A stretch of DNA of 63,051 nt, from positions 1-63,051 of the forward strand of contig NZ_JAQGJV010000021.1 of the NCBI RefSeq assembly GCF_028290435.1. Direction: 5' to 3'. Position 1 is the first letter of the stretch. Every line of letters begins with the position of its first letter. The stretch comes from Devosia sp. (lineage in GTDB: Bacteria; Pseudomonadota; Alphaproteobacteria; Rhizobiales; Devosiaceae). Below are positions 16,707 through 25,141 of this stretch, one piece after another. Position numbers and translations under genes: made by a program. The notes under the pieces are model-generated. The model was not told the DNA's origin. It worked only from the letters and a program-made list of their open reading frames with translations, and did no database searches.

Positions 16707-17777
16707 ATGCACCTCAAGGGGGAGAGTTTCGGCGTCGTTGGCGCCTTGCGAGCCTTTCCCGTGCGCCTGGCGGTCAGGCGGGTCGAAAGCCTTGGCGGGC
16801 GCCTGCATCGCAGCGTCACCCGGGGCACGACGACCGTCGTGTTGGGGCGCACGCTGCTTTTCAAGAGTGACGAGGGCGACATCGAGCGCCGGGTGGCTGC
16901 GGCGCGGCCGCGCCGACTGCTCAGTGAGAACGGGTTTCTGCGGGCGCTGGCCACGCTGCCGCCGGTCGCCGCGTCCAATATGTTGCGGCAGTCGATCCTC
17001 GATCAGTCGGGCCTGAGCGGGCATGCGTTCGACCTGCTGGCATTGTTTGACGGGTTCGAGCATGACGCCGAGCCGTTTTCGTTTCGCGACCTGATCCTGG
17101 CGAAGAAATATGCGGGGCTGATCGCCAGTGGCGCGAGCTGGAGCGCGATTGCCCGCTCGGTGCATCAGATCGGGCCGGTCGGGTCGCTGACCTCGCTAAG
17201 TCTGCATCCCGGGGGCAGCGACAAAATTCTCGCCCGCGACGCCCAATCGACGTCCGAACTGGATGGCCAGCGCTTGCTGCCCATGCCGGATGACGACGGG
17301 GAAGCCGAGGACTATTTCGGGCTCGCGGAAACGGCCGAAGCCGCTGGGCTCTATGCCGAGGCCGCGACGCTTTATGCGCATTGCTCGGCCATCGATCCGA
17401 CTGACGCGACCTCGGCGTTCAACCTTGGCAATTGTCTGCGGGCAATCGGCGACACAAATGACGCGGCCAACGCCTATGTCACGGCCCTGAAGCGAGACCC
17501 TTTATTCATTGAAGCCTGGTTCAACTATGGCGGGCTGTTGCGCGAACTCGGCAAGGTCGATGCGGCGCGCCGGCACCTGGCCCGCGCCATCGAGCTGGAC
17601 GAGGGGTATGCCGACGCGATCTACAATATCGGTGCATTGGAATATGAAGCCGGGGTGCTGTCGGCCGCGCGCGGCTGGTGGCGGCGTTATCTGGAGCTGG
17701 ATGCCACATCGGATTGGGCGCGGCGCGCGCGGGCGGGTATAGCTGTGGCCGATCAACAGCTTCGAACGGCAGGATAG
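16707..17777 (+). CDS. BRCT-like / MerR-like / TPR protein in the NHEJ cluster
   Basis: 356 aa, no named function known to me. Residues 1-85 look like a BRCT domain: a strand ESFGVVGAL, a helix ending in the hallmark SLGG (Gly30-Gly31), GRLHRSVTRGTTTVVLG, and the late block RRLLSENGFLRAL. Residues about 122-180 resemble a MerR-type helix-turn-helix (FSFRDLILAKKYAGLIASG, then WSAIARSV). Residues about 205-335 are four TPR-like repeats (for example SAFNLGNCLRAIGD). BRCT domains bind phosphoproteins or DNA ends, and TPRs bind proteins. The gene is 6 bp after ku and 1 bp before the next gene, so a role as scaffold or regulator of Ku/LigD repair is a reasonable inference. The domain calls are by eye. 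Confidence 0.7.
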   Translation: MHLKGESFGVVGALRAFPVRLAVRRVESLGGRLHRSVTRGTTTVVLGRTLLFKSDEGDIERRVAAARPRRLLSENGFLRALATLPPVAASNMLRQSILDQSGLSGHAFDLLALFDGFEHDAEPFSFRDLILAKKYAGLIASGASWSAIARSVHQIGPVGSLTSLSLHPGGSDKILARDAQSTSELDGQRLLPMPDDDGEAEDYFGLAETAEAAGLYAEAATLYAHCSAIDPTDATSAFNLGNCLRAIGDTNDAANAYVTALKRDPLFIEAWFNYGGLLRELGKVDAARRHLARAIELDEGYADAIYNIGALEYEAGVLSAARGWWRRYLELDATSDWARRARAGIAVADQQLRTAG

Positions 17778-17778
17778 C

Positions 17779-18423
17779 ATGGCAACCAGTTTCATTTTCG
17801 ACGGCCCCGAAGACGCCGAGGTCACCATCCTGCTGGCGCATGGGGCAGGGGCGCCGATGGACTCGGGCTCCATGAACGCGACCACCAAGGTGCTTGCCGC
17901 AGCGGGCCTTCGCATCGCCCGGTTCGAATTTGCCTATATGGCCAGCCGGCGGACCGATGCGGGGCGCAGACCGCCGCCGCGCGCCGACAAGGTGATGCCC
18001 GAATTCGTCGCGGCGGTGGACGATCTGGGACCGACGAACGGTCCATTGATCATCGGCGGCAAATCGATGGGCGGGCGCGTCGCCAGCATGGTGGCGGACC
18101 CGTTGTATGAGGCCGGGCGGATCGCTGGGCTATTGTGCCTCGGCTATCCGTTTCATCCTCCGGGACAGCCCGAGCAATTGCGCACCAAACACCTGGTTGG
18201 CGTCAAGACGCCGAGCCTGATCGTGCAGGGCACACGCGATGAATTTGGTACGCGCCAGGAGGTGGTGCATTACGAATTGTCGTCGGCGATCGAGCTCATG
18301 TGGCTCGAGGATGGCGACCACGACCTCAAGCCGCGCAAGACGATTTCGGGCTTCAGCGCGGCCGAACACCTGGCAACCATGGCTAGCGCCGTTCAAGGCT
18401 GGATCGGGCGCATCGTGCCGTGA
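17779..18423 (+). CDS. Alpha/beta hydrolase, KANL3/Tex30-like
   Basis: 214 aa. The N-terminal HGAGAPMDS block, the nucleophile elbow GGKSMGGR (Ser96), the acid in GTRDEFG (Asp154) and the histidine in DGDHDLKP (His181) form a full catalytic triad. This order and the HGAGA/SMGG wording fit the small dienelactone-hydrolase-like family that includes KANL3 and Tex30. The natural substrate of bacterial members is not known. The ATG is 1 bp after the previous stop and exonuclease III follows after 7 bp, so it lies inside the repair operon. Whether it acts in repair or is a passenger cannot be told. Confidence 0.82.
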   Translation: MATSFIFDGPEDAEVTILLAHGAGAPMDSGSMNATTKVLAAAGLRIARFEFAYMASRRTDAGRRPPPRADKVMPEFVAAVDDLGPTNGPLIIGGKSMGGRVASMVADPLYEAGRIAGLLCLGYPFHPPGQPEQLRTKHLVGVKTPSLIVQGTRDEFGTRQEVVHYELSSAIELMWLEDGDHDLKPRKTISGFSAAEHLATMASAVQGWIGRIVP

Positions 18424-18430
18424 CGGCGCC

Positions 18431-19204
18431 ATGAAGATCGCGACGTTCAACATCAACGGGATCAATCGGCGCCTGCCCAACCTCATGGATTGGCTGGCCG
18501 ACGCGGCGCCGGATGTGGTGTGCCTGCAGGAGCTCAAGGCGACGGACCGGCAGTTTCCGGCCACCGCGCTGGCCGATGCCGGCTATGGCGCGGTGTGGCG
18601 GGGAGAATCCGCGTGGAACGGCGTCGCCATCCTGGCTCGCGGTGCAGAGCCGGTCCTGACGCGTACTGAGCTGCCGGGTGATCCCGATGATGGCCAGGCC
18701 CGCTATATCGAGGCGGCGGTCGATGGGGTGCTCATCGCCTCGCTTTATGCGCCCAACGGCAATCCGCAGCCGGGGCCCAAGTTCAACTACAAGCTGGAAT
18801 GGACCGAACGGCTGATCGCCCATGCCGGCGAACTTTTCGCCACCGGACTGCCGGTTGTGTTGGCGGGGGACTACAATATCGTCCCCGAGCCGCGCGACAT
18901 CTACGCGACCACTTCCTACAACGCCAACGCGCTGGTCCAACCCGAGCCGCGCGCCCAGTTCGCACGCCTGCTCAAGCAGGGCTGGACCGACGCCATCCGC
19001 AAGACGCATCCGGACGAGACGGTCTATACCTTCTGGGACTACATGCGGAACCGCTGGCCGCGCGACGCCGGGCTGCGCCTCGATCATTTGCTGCTGAGCA
19101 AGAAGCTGGCGAAGCGGCTGGTCAGTTCGGGCGTCGACCGCGACGTTCGGGGGCAGGACGGCGCGAGCGACCACGCGACGACATGGGTAACGCTGGGCGA
19201 CTGA
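18431..19204 (+). CDS. xth: Exodeoxyribonuclease III / AP endonuclease
   Basis: 257 aa from the ATG at 18431, which gives the standard MKIATFNINGIN start; the frame is open upstream but only inside the hydrolase gene. Visible catalytic elements of the exonuclease/endonuclease/phosphatase fold are the NIN strand, the metal-binding Glu in LQELK, GDYNIVPEPRD, the LRLDHLLLS block and the terminal GASDHA. The enzyme cuts at abasic sites and removes 3' blocking groups in base-excision repair. As the last gene of the ligD-ku unit it could supply clean 3' ends for joining. It is convergent with the permease gene at 19219, with only 14 bp between the stops. Confidence 0.93.
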   Translation: MKIATFNINGINRRLPNLMDWLADAAPDVVCLQELKATDRQFPATALADAGYGAVWRGESAWNGVAILARGAEPVLTRTELPGDPDDGQARYIEAAVDGVLIASLYAPNGNPQPGPKFNYKLEWTERLIAHAGELFATGLPVVLAGDYNIVPEPRDIYATTSYNANALVQPEPRAQFARLLKQGWTDAIRKTHPDETVYTFWDYMRNRWPRDAGLRLDHLLLSKKLAKRLVSSGVDRDVRGQDGASDHATTWVTLGD

Positions 19205-19218
19205 CGACCGCTTCTGGC

Positions 19219-21765
19219 CTAGGACTCCGCGCGGAGCTGGCGGGCGGGGCGGATCGACATTGCGGACCAGGTCGTGAGCATGCCGGTCACGATGGTCAGC
19301 GCGACGGCGCCGAGCGTGATGGTCAGGCTCGTTCCAATATCGAGCGCGAAGGGAATTTCCAGCACGTAGGTGAGAATTGCCCAGGCGCCCGTCGTGCCCA
19401 ATATCAGGGCCAACAGGGCGGCCAGCAATCCCAGGATGCCGTATTCCACGGTGAAGGCCACGATGACGTCGCGGCGCGTTGCGCCCAGCACTTTCATGAC
19501 CACCGCGTCGGCCTCGCGCTGCTTGCGCCCCACCGCCATGGCACCGGCCAGCACCAGCATGCCCGACAGCACGGCAATGCTGCCGACCAGCGCCACGGCA
19601 TTAGCCAGGCTCGCCAGAATGCCGGCGATCCGTTCCAGCGCATCGCCGACTGGCAGGAAAGTCAGCGCGGGGAAGGTTTTGCTGAGGCGGCTTTCGACCG
19701 CGTCATTGGCGCCGTCCGCGGCTTTGATGCTGGCCATGAAATTCTGCGGCGCCTTCTCGATCAGGCCGGGGGAGAACAGCAGGCGGAAATTGAGGCCGCC
19801 ATCACGCCATTCGATATCGCGGAAATTGGCAATGGTCGCGGTAAGGGGCCGTCCCAGCACGCTGATGGTCAACTGGTCGCCCAGCTTGAGCCCTAGAGGC
19901 TCCTGCAGTTCGGTGCTGAGCGAGATCAGGGGATCGCCAGAATAGTCGGGCGCCCACCACTTGCCTTCCGCGAGGGTCGATCCGGCCGGCAAGTCTTTGG
20001 CCCAGCTCAGGGCGGTGTCGCCCTTGAACATATCGGCGATGTCGTCGGGTAGGGGACCAAGCTCGGTCACCGGCTTGCCCTTGACCGCCTCGATGGTGCC
20101 TCGCAGCATTGAGACGCTGTCGAACTTGGTGATCTGCGGGTCGGCATCGGCAAAGCCCTTGATGGCAGCCAGTTGGTCCTGCTTGACGTCGATCAGGATG
20201 AAGGATGGCGCCTTGTCGGCGACCGCGCCGTCGATCTGGGCCCGCAGATTGCTGTCCAGCAGCGTGATCATCAGCAGCAGGGCCAGCCCGAGGCCAAGCG
20301 ACAGGATGACGACGGGGGCGGGAGCGCCGGGGCGATGGATCGCCCTTATGGCTTGGCGCAGCACGGCGCTGGGGAAGGGCGGTAGTAGTCGGAGCGCGAA
20401 CTGCAGCACCCAGGCTGCGGCGCGCAGCAGCGCGAAGGCGAGGAGCGCGCCGACACCATACCACAGCACCAGCATGGGCTCGCCCGTCACCGCCACGGCG
20501 AGGCCAGCAATGCCGGCGAAGGCCAGGATCAGCGGCAATGCGGTGCGGGGGCGGACAATGTCGCGCCAGCCGATGCCGCCGGCCAGATTGCCGCCGGCGG
20601 CGCGGAACAGGCTGGCCGGTTGAAGTTTTTGCGCGCCCCGCAACGGGAGCAGCGCGAACGCGAAGGCGATCAGGATGCCGAAGCCCGCCGCCGCGGCCAA
20701 GGCTGCGGGGTCGAGTGTCGGAGGCAAGTCGATAGCCAGCATGCCCGACAGGATCGGTAGCGCGATGAGCGTCGAACCGGCGCCGAGCACCAGCCCGATG
20801 GCGATGCCCACCAGCGACAGCAGCATGATCTGGCTGAGGAAATGAGTCAGCACGCGCGCGCTGGTGGCCCCGAGACTACGCAGCGTGGCGATCGAGCTCT
20901 GGCGTTCGTTGACATAGGCCGCAACGGCATTGGAGACGCCGACGCCGCCGACCAGCAGCGATGACAGGCCCACCAGCACGAGGAACCGGCTGAACAGATC
21001 GAAGAATTTTGCCAGGTCGGCGGTGGCGTCGCGGGGGGAGCGAATGTCCCAGGGGGCATCGGGGAAGGCTTTGCGCAGGTCTTCGGAGGCGGCGGCGAAG
21101 TCCATGGCGGAGAGCGCAATCTTGTAGCGGAAGCGGGTGAGGGCGCCGGCGACGTCCAGATCGGCATCGTGCAGTCCCTGGACCGACATCAGGGCCGGCA
21201 GGCCGAGCTGGAAGCCCTGCGCGGCCTGGTCCGGCAGCGCCTTGAGGGTGCCGCGGATGATGAAATCGGCATTGCCGATGCTGACCTGATCGCCCAGGGC
21301 GAGGCCAAGACGGTCCAGCACCTTGGCATCAACCACCACCCCCGCCATGCCGTCGCGGCTCGCCAGTAGGTCGTTCAGGGTCGCGCCATTGGCGTCGGCA
21401 CCGAGTTCGACGCTGCCGACCAGAGGGTAGTTGTCGCCGATGGCACGCAGGCTCAGGAACACACTTTTATCGCCGGCGGTGGCGCGGGCATTGAGGTCGA
21501 CGACCTTGGCGACGGCACCGAGCTTGCTGAAATAGGCGACCTGGTCGGCAGCGATGTCGGTGCCGCTATTGCGTACCTCGAGGTCACCGCCCAGGATCAC
21601 CCGCGCATCGCGGGCGATGGCGGTTTGCAACGCCGCGCCCACCGAGGATACCGCCGCGATGGCGCCGACGCCGAGCGTCAGGCAGGCCAGCAGGATGGCA
21701 AAGCGCCGTACGTCGCCGCGCAGGTCGATAAGGGCGACGCGGACCCAACCGCCCAGCCTGCTCAT
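19219..21765 (-). CDS. FtsX-family ABC permease (YbbP-like)
   Basis: 848 aa, close to E. coli YbbP (804 aa). Hydrophobic segments occur at about 20-45, then after a long periplasmic domain at about 265-390, a second set near 410-500, and the final trio at about 715-845. This is the duplicated FtsX/MacB layout. The start at 21765 overlaps the ATPase stop by 4 bp (ATGA). Such systems are thought to move lipids or lipoproteins out of the membrane or to act as mechanotransducers, not as importers. The neighbouring tesA gene supports a role in handling hydrophobic products, as in the widespread ybbA-ybbP/tesA arrangement. Confidence 0.9.
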   Translation of the reverse strand: MSRLGGWVRVALIDLRGDVRRFAILLACLTLGVGAIAAVSSVGAALQTAIARDARVILGGDLEVRNSGTDIAADQVAYFSKLGAVAKVVDLNARATAGDKSVFLSLRAIGDNYPLVGSVELGADANGATLNDLLASRDGMAGVVVDAKVLDRLGLALGDQVSIGNADFIIRGTLKALPDQAAQGFQLGLPALMSVQGLHDADLDVAGALTRFRYKIALSAMDFAAASEDLRKAFPDAPWDIRSPRDATADLAKFFDLFSRFLVLVGLSSLLVGGVGVSNAVAAYVNERQSSIATLRSLGATSARVLTHFLSQIMLLSLVGIAIGLVLGAGSTLIALPILSGMLAIDLPPTLDPAALAAAAGFGILIAFAFALLPLRGAQKLQPASLFRAAGGNLAGGIGWRDIVRPRTALPLILAFAGIAGLAVAVTGEPMLVLWYGVGALLAFALLRAAAWVLQFALRLLPPFPSAVLRQAIRAIHRPGAPAPVVILSLGLGLALLLMITLLDSNLRAQIDGAVADKAPSFILIDVKQDQLAAIKGFADADPQITKFDSVSMLRGTIEAVKGKPVTELGPLPDDIADMFKGDTALSWAKDLPAGSTLAEGKWWAPDYSGDPLISLSTELQEPLGLKLGDQLTISVLGRPLTATIANFRDIEWRDGGLNFRLLFSPGLIEKAPQNFMASIKAADGANDAVESRLSKTFPALTFLPVGDALERIAGILASLANAVALVGSIAVLSGMLVLAGAMAVGRKQREADAVVMKVLGATRRDVIVAFTVEYGILGLLAALLALILGTTGAWAILTYVLEIPFALDIGTSLTITLGAVALTIVTGMLTTWSAMSIRPARQLRAES

Positions 21766-22463
21766 GCGGGCACGGCGACCGCGGCCGACAGATGTCCGTG
21801 GTTCATGTTGAGAATACGGTCCGCCTTGGCGGCGAGGCTGCGGTCGTGGGTGATGAGGAACACGGCGGTATCGTTGTCGCGCGCCAGGGCAAACATCATG
21901 TCTATGACCATGGCGCCGGTTTCCTGATCGAGGTTGCCGGTGGGTTCGTCCGCCAGCAGCAGTTTTGGCTTGGTGACAATGGCGCGGGCGAGGCCGACGC
22001 GCTGCTGCTCGCCACCGGACAATGCGCTGGGCAGATGATCGAGCCGGTCACTAAGTCCGACTGCGGCCAGCGCCTCGGTCGCGGCGGTGCGAATGGCCCT
22101 GTAGGACCTGCCATCCTCGGCGATTTCCAGTGCGAGCGCGACGTTTTCCAGGGCCGTCATCGACGGGATCAGGTGAAAATTCTGGAACAGGATGCCCAGG
22201 TTGCGCCGACGGAAGATGGCGAGCTCGTCTTCGCCCAAGCCGGCCAGCGTGGTGTTTCCCACAGTCACGGCGCCTTCACTGGCGCGTTCCAGGCCGCCGA
22301 GCACCATCAGCAGCGAGGTCTTGCCGCTGCCCGAGGGGCCGACCACGGCCACAACCTCGCCCGGATCGATGTGGAAGCTGATATCCTTGAGAATGTGCAG
22401 CGGGGTTTTGCCGGAGGTGAGATGCAGGTTCATGGCGGCAGTCTCGACTACGGGGCCGCTCAT
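21762..22463 (-). CDS. ABC transporter ATPase (YbbA-like)
   Basis: 233 aa from the ATG at 22463, which has GAGAGA upstream; the upstream in-frame extension would run into tesA on the other strand and lacks family similarity. It has Walker A GPSGSGKTS, signature LSGGEQQR, Walker B LLLADEPTGNLD and the switch histidine in LITHD. This is the LolD/MacB-type class. It is coupled by 4 bp to the YbbP-like permease and divergent from tesA, whose start is 46 bp away. A shared promoter region in those 46 bp is likely. Confidence 0.93.
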   Translation of the reverse strand: MSGPVVETAAMNLHLTSGKTPLHILKDISFHIDPGEVVAVVGPSGSGKTSLLMVLGGLERASEGAVTVGNTTLAGLGEDELAIFRRRNLGILFQNFHLIPSMTALENVALALEIAEDGRSYRAIRTAATEALAAVGLSDRLDHLPSALSGGEQQRVGLARAIVTKPKLLLADEPTGNLDQETGAMVIDMMFALARDNDTAVFLITHDRSLAAKADRILNMNHGHLSAAVAVPA

Positions 22464-22509
22464 GATGCATCTCTCGGCTGGCTGAAGATCGCCCAACAGG
22501 TAAGCAGGA

Positions 22510-23175
22510 ATGACCAAAAGAACAGTGCGTGCTGCCCAAATTCTGCGTGATGGCCTGCGGCTGATCGTCCTCGGGGCCGTGGCGCTCATCGCCCTGCCGA
22601 CGCTGGCGCAGGCGGCGCCCAGGACACTGCTGCTCTATGGGGACTCGCTGATGGCCGGGTTGGGCCTCGACGCGAAGGACGGTTTTGCCGCTCAATTGCA
22701 GGCCGCGCTCGACGCAAAACACCTGGATGTTGCGGTGGTCAATGCCAGCGTTTCCGGCGATACCTCGGCGGACGGCCTGGCGCGGCTTGACTGGACGCTG
22801 GCGGATCGACCTGACGCCGTGCTGCTCGAACTGGGCGCCAATGACATGCTGCAGGGGCTGCCGGCGGAGGCCGTGGGGCACAATCTTGGCGCCATCCTCG
22901 ATCGCTTTGCGGCCGATGGCGTTCCCGTGCTGCTTGCCGGAATGAAGGCCAATCCCAGCCTGGGCAAGGATTATGTCGCTGTGTTCGATAGTGTGTTTCC
23001 GGCGCTCTCCGAAAAGCACAAGGCCACGCTGTTTCCGTTCTTCCTCGATGGTGTGGCACTGGACACGGCGTTGAACCAGGCCGATGCCATCCATCCGAAT
23101 GCAGAAGGGGTGAAGCGTATCGTTGCCAATATCCTGCCCTATGTCGAGCAAGTGCTGGGCACTGCAACGCATTAG
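22510..23175 (+). CDS. tesA: Arylesterase / acyl-CoA thioesterase I (TesA), SGNH family
   Basis: 221 aa. The signal peptide covers about residues 1-36 (basic start, LIVLGAVALIALPTLAQA). The four SGNH blocks are complete: YGDSLMAGLG (nucleophile serine), NASVSGDTS, LGANDMLQG and the C-terminal DAIHPNAEG with the Asp-His pair. TesA is a periplasmic esterase/thioesterase/lysophospholipase of broad specificity. Divergence from the YbbA/YbbP transporter matches the arrangement known from E. coli and other bacteria. It is convergent with the SGNH hydrolase gene at 23203. Confidence 0.92.
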   Translation: MTKRTVRAAQILRDGLRLIVLGAVALIALPTLAQAAPRTLLLYGDSLMAGLGLDAKDGFAAQLQAALDAKHLDVAVVNASVSGDTSADGLARLDWTLADRPDAVLLELGANDMLQGLPAEAVGHNLGAILDRFAADGVPVLLAGMKANPSLGKDYVAVFDSVFPALSEKHKATLFPFFLDGVALDTALNQADAIHPNAEGVKRIVANILPYVEQVLGTATH

Positions 23176-23202
23176 GTGACGAGGCCAAACACTCGGAAAC
23201 GC

Positions 23203-24396
23203 TCAGGCTTTGGCGTTGATCGCGTCCGCCCAGAGGCTGGCAGGACCGAAGGCAAGCCTAGTGAAGCGATCGCCGATCAATTGATGGGTCGCCGCATCGG
23301 GGTGGACTGCGTCGGGCAGTGGCAATTGAGCGTGGTCTGCATCGCCATAAAGCGCGAGTCCGTCCAGGTAATAGATGTTCGGGTCGGTCGCGGCGCGCTG
23401 TTTCACGATCCCGGCCAGGTGCGTGCGGATAATGGCCAGGGTCAGCTTACCGGCGGCGATCTCGGCCCGATTTCCGGTGGCCAGGAACCGCAATTGGTCT
23501 TGGGCAAGGGCGGCGATATCCGGGGCTGTGGGGCCGGGCGTGTCTTCGTGAATCGGACACAGAATCGGGGAGACCACGAGGATCGGCGTCGTGGGATGAC
23601 CCTCGCGGATGGTGTCGAGAAAGCCATGCACGGCCGGACCGAAGGCGCGGAGGCGCATCAGGTCGGTATTGACCAGATTGATGCCGAGCTTGAGGCTGAT
23701 CAGGTCGGCCGGAATGTCGCGCATGGTGCGCGCGGTGAAAGGATCGAGCAAGGCGCTGCCGCCAAAGCCCAGATTGACGAGCGACACGCCGGCACGCGAG
23801 GCGGCAATCACGGGCCAAGTGCCGGTGGGGCTGGCGGCGTTGGAGCCATGGCTGATCGAGCTGCCATGGTGCAGCCAGACCTTGGTGCCGCTGTCGTCGA
23901 TGGCATGGACAGGGGCATTGGTGCGCAGCGCGATGAGCTCGGTGGTTTCGTTATGCGGCAGCCAGATTTCGATAGTCTTGGCGCCCGGCGGCAGAGAGTG
24001 AAAGCGGAGCGTGCCGGCGGGACCGGTTTCGATTGTGGTTGAGCCGTTGGCCATATCGATGCGGAGCACCTTGCCGCCTTCAAGGCTGGCTTGTGCCGCC
24101 AGGTCGCCGTCAATCCGCAAATCATAGACGCCATCGGGCCGCGACGGCATGCCGACATAAACCCGCTTGGTAGGAAGTGCGTCCAATTCTATGGCGGTTG
24201 CCTCAGTGCGGAAGACAAGCCGAACGCCCGAGGGCTGTGCCTCGACCATGGCCAGTTGCGGATCGGCATATTGCGCGCGCGCCCAGGCCGGCAACCGATG
24301 CGGTAGCAGGCCGTCGGCGGTCTGCTCCAGTTCAAGGGCGCCGCGCACAAAGCTCCGGGTGATCGGGGTGGCTATCCAATTGGGATGAACGTTCAT
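23203..24396 (-). CDS. SGNH/GDSL-type hydrolase with N-terminal accessory domain
   Basis: 397 aa from the ATG at 24396. The start overlaps the stop of the TetR gene by 4 bp (ATGA), which supports it over an in-frame codon further up. The first 170 or so residues look like an all-beta domain. The C-terminal half is the SGNH fold, with the nucleophile in HHGSSISHG, GFGGSALLD, the Asn in SLKLGINLVN and the terminal DAVHPDA (Asp-His). No signal peptide is seen, so it is probably cytoplasmic. SsfX3-like acyltransferases share this two-part layout. The substrate is unknown; control by the co-transcribed TetR protein suggests induction by a small ester or acyl compound. Confidence 0.85.
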   Translation of the reverse strand: MNVHPNWIATPITRSFVRGALELEQTADGLLPHRLPAWARAQYADPQLAMVEAQPSGVRLVFRTEATAIELDALPTKRVYVGMPSRPDGVYDLRIDGDLAAQASLEGGKVLRIDMANGSTTIETGPAGTLRFHSLPPGAKTIEIWLPHNETTELIALRTNAPVHAIDDSGTKVWLHHGSSISHGSNAASPTGTWPVIAASRAGVSLVNLGFGGSALLDPFTARTMRDIPADLISLKLGINLVNTDLMRLRAFGPAVHGFLDTIREGHPTTPILVVSPILCPIHEDTPGPTAPDIAALAQDQLRFLATGNRAEIAAGKLTLAIIRTHLAGIVKQRAATDPNIYYLDGLALYGDADHAQLPLPDAVHPDAATHQLIGDRFTRLAFGPASLWADAINAKA

Positions 24397-24962
24397 TTTG
24401 TCGGCCAGCTCCGTAAAGTCATGTCGATTGCATCCACGGTGCGCGACCATGAATTGGCGGGGTCGGGCAGGCTGTGTTTGAAGCTGCCCGCCAGCTCGAG
24501 GGTCGCAAAGCCAAGAAAGACGCTGCCCAATAGCCGGACCGCATGGGTCTGGTCCGGCTCGCTCAGACTATAGCCGCGCAGCACGGCGCGAAGCATTTGG
24601 GCAAGCCGGACGCCGGCACTGGTGGCGGCAGTCGCATCGTCGAGCTCGAATCGGCAGGCGGCAAAGAGACCGGGATGAGCACGGGCGAAGTCGCGATGCA
24701 CATTGGCAAGAGCCACGAGCGCCTCCTTGCCGGCCCGTCCCGCCACGGCATCGGCCGCCAAAGCGGCGAGTTGATCCAGAGCCAGCAGGGCGATGCCGGC
24801 CTTGAGGTGATGTGCGTTGTTCACATGCGCGTAGAGGCTGGCGAGCTTGACGTCGAATTGCCTGGCCAGAGCGGCCAGGGTCACCTGCTCGAAGCCAATT
24901 TCATCGGCCAATACTGCGCCGGCCCGGATAAGGCGATCCGCGGTCAGTCCGGCTCGTGCCAA
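24393..24962 (-). CDS. TetR-family transcriptional regulator
   Basis: 189 aa. The start is TTG at 24962, supported by AGGAGAG 4 nt upstream; no ATG fits. Residues about 7-55 form the TetR helix-turn-helix (RAGAVLADEIGFEQVTLAAL split by the turn, then KLASLYAHVNN). The rest is a helical ligand-binding domain of the WHG-type subgroup (GKEALVALANVHRDFARAHPGL region). It is the first gene of a two-gene unit with the SGNH hydrolase. A palindrome at 25000-25014, about 40 bp upstream, is a good candidate for its own operator. Confidence 0.9.
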   Translation of the reverse strand: MARAGLTADRLIRAGAVLADEIGFEQVTLAALARQFDVKLASLYAHVNNAHHLKAGIALLALDQLAALAADAVAGRAGKEALVALANVHRDFARAHPGLFAACRFELDDATAATSAGVRLAQMLRAVLRGYSLSEPDQTHAVRLLGSVFLGFATLELAGSFKHSLPDPANSWSRTVDAIDMTLRSWPTK

Positions 24963-24999
24963 TGTTCTCTCCTGCCTTCCTATGCAGGATGCCTATTAT

Positions 25000-25014
25000 C
25001 CTAAGTATATTAGG
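25000..25014. promoter_or_regulatory. Candidate operator for the TetR regulator
   Basis: CCTAA (25000-25004) and TTAGG (25010-25014) are perfect inverted arms around GTATA. An overlapping second pair, GCCTA (24991-24995) and TAGGC (25011-25015), surrounds it. The site lies in the divergent gap between the TetR gene and the Gre-like gene, where TetR autoregulatory operators usually are. No binding evidence exists beyond symmetry and place. Confidence 0.5.
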
Positions 25015-25141
25015 CGATGCAAGAGGGCTGTTCGGTTCTTGGGTATGGGCATCATGACGGCTGTCGCGTATGAGCGTGAACCGCATCCTTTGAGGAACTG
25101 CGGCGTTGCGCGTCGGGTCCGCGTCCAAATGGAGTTCGAAA

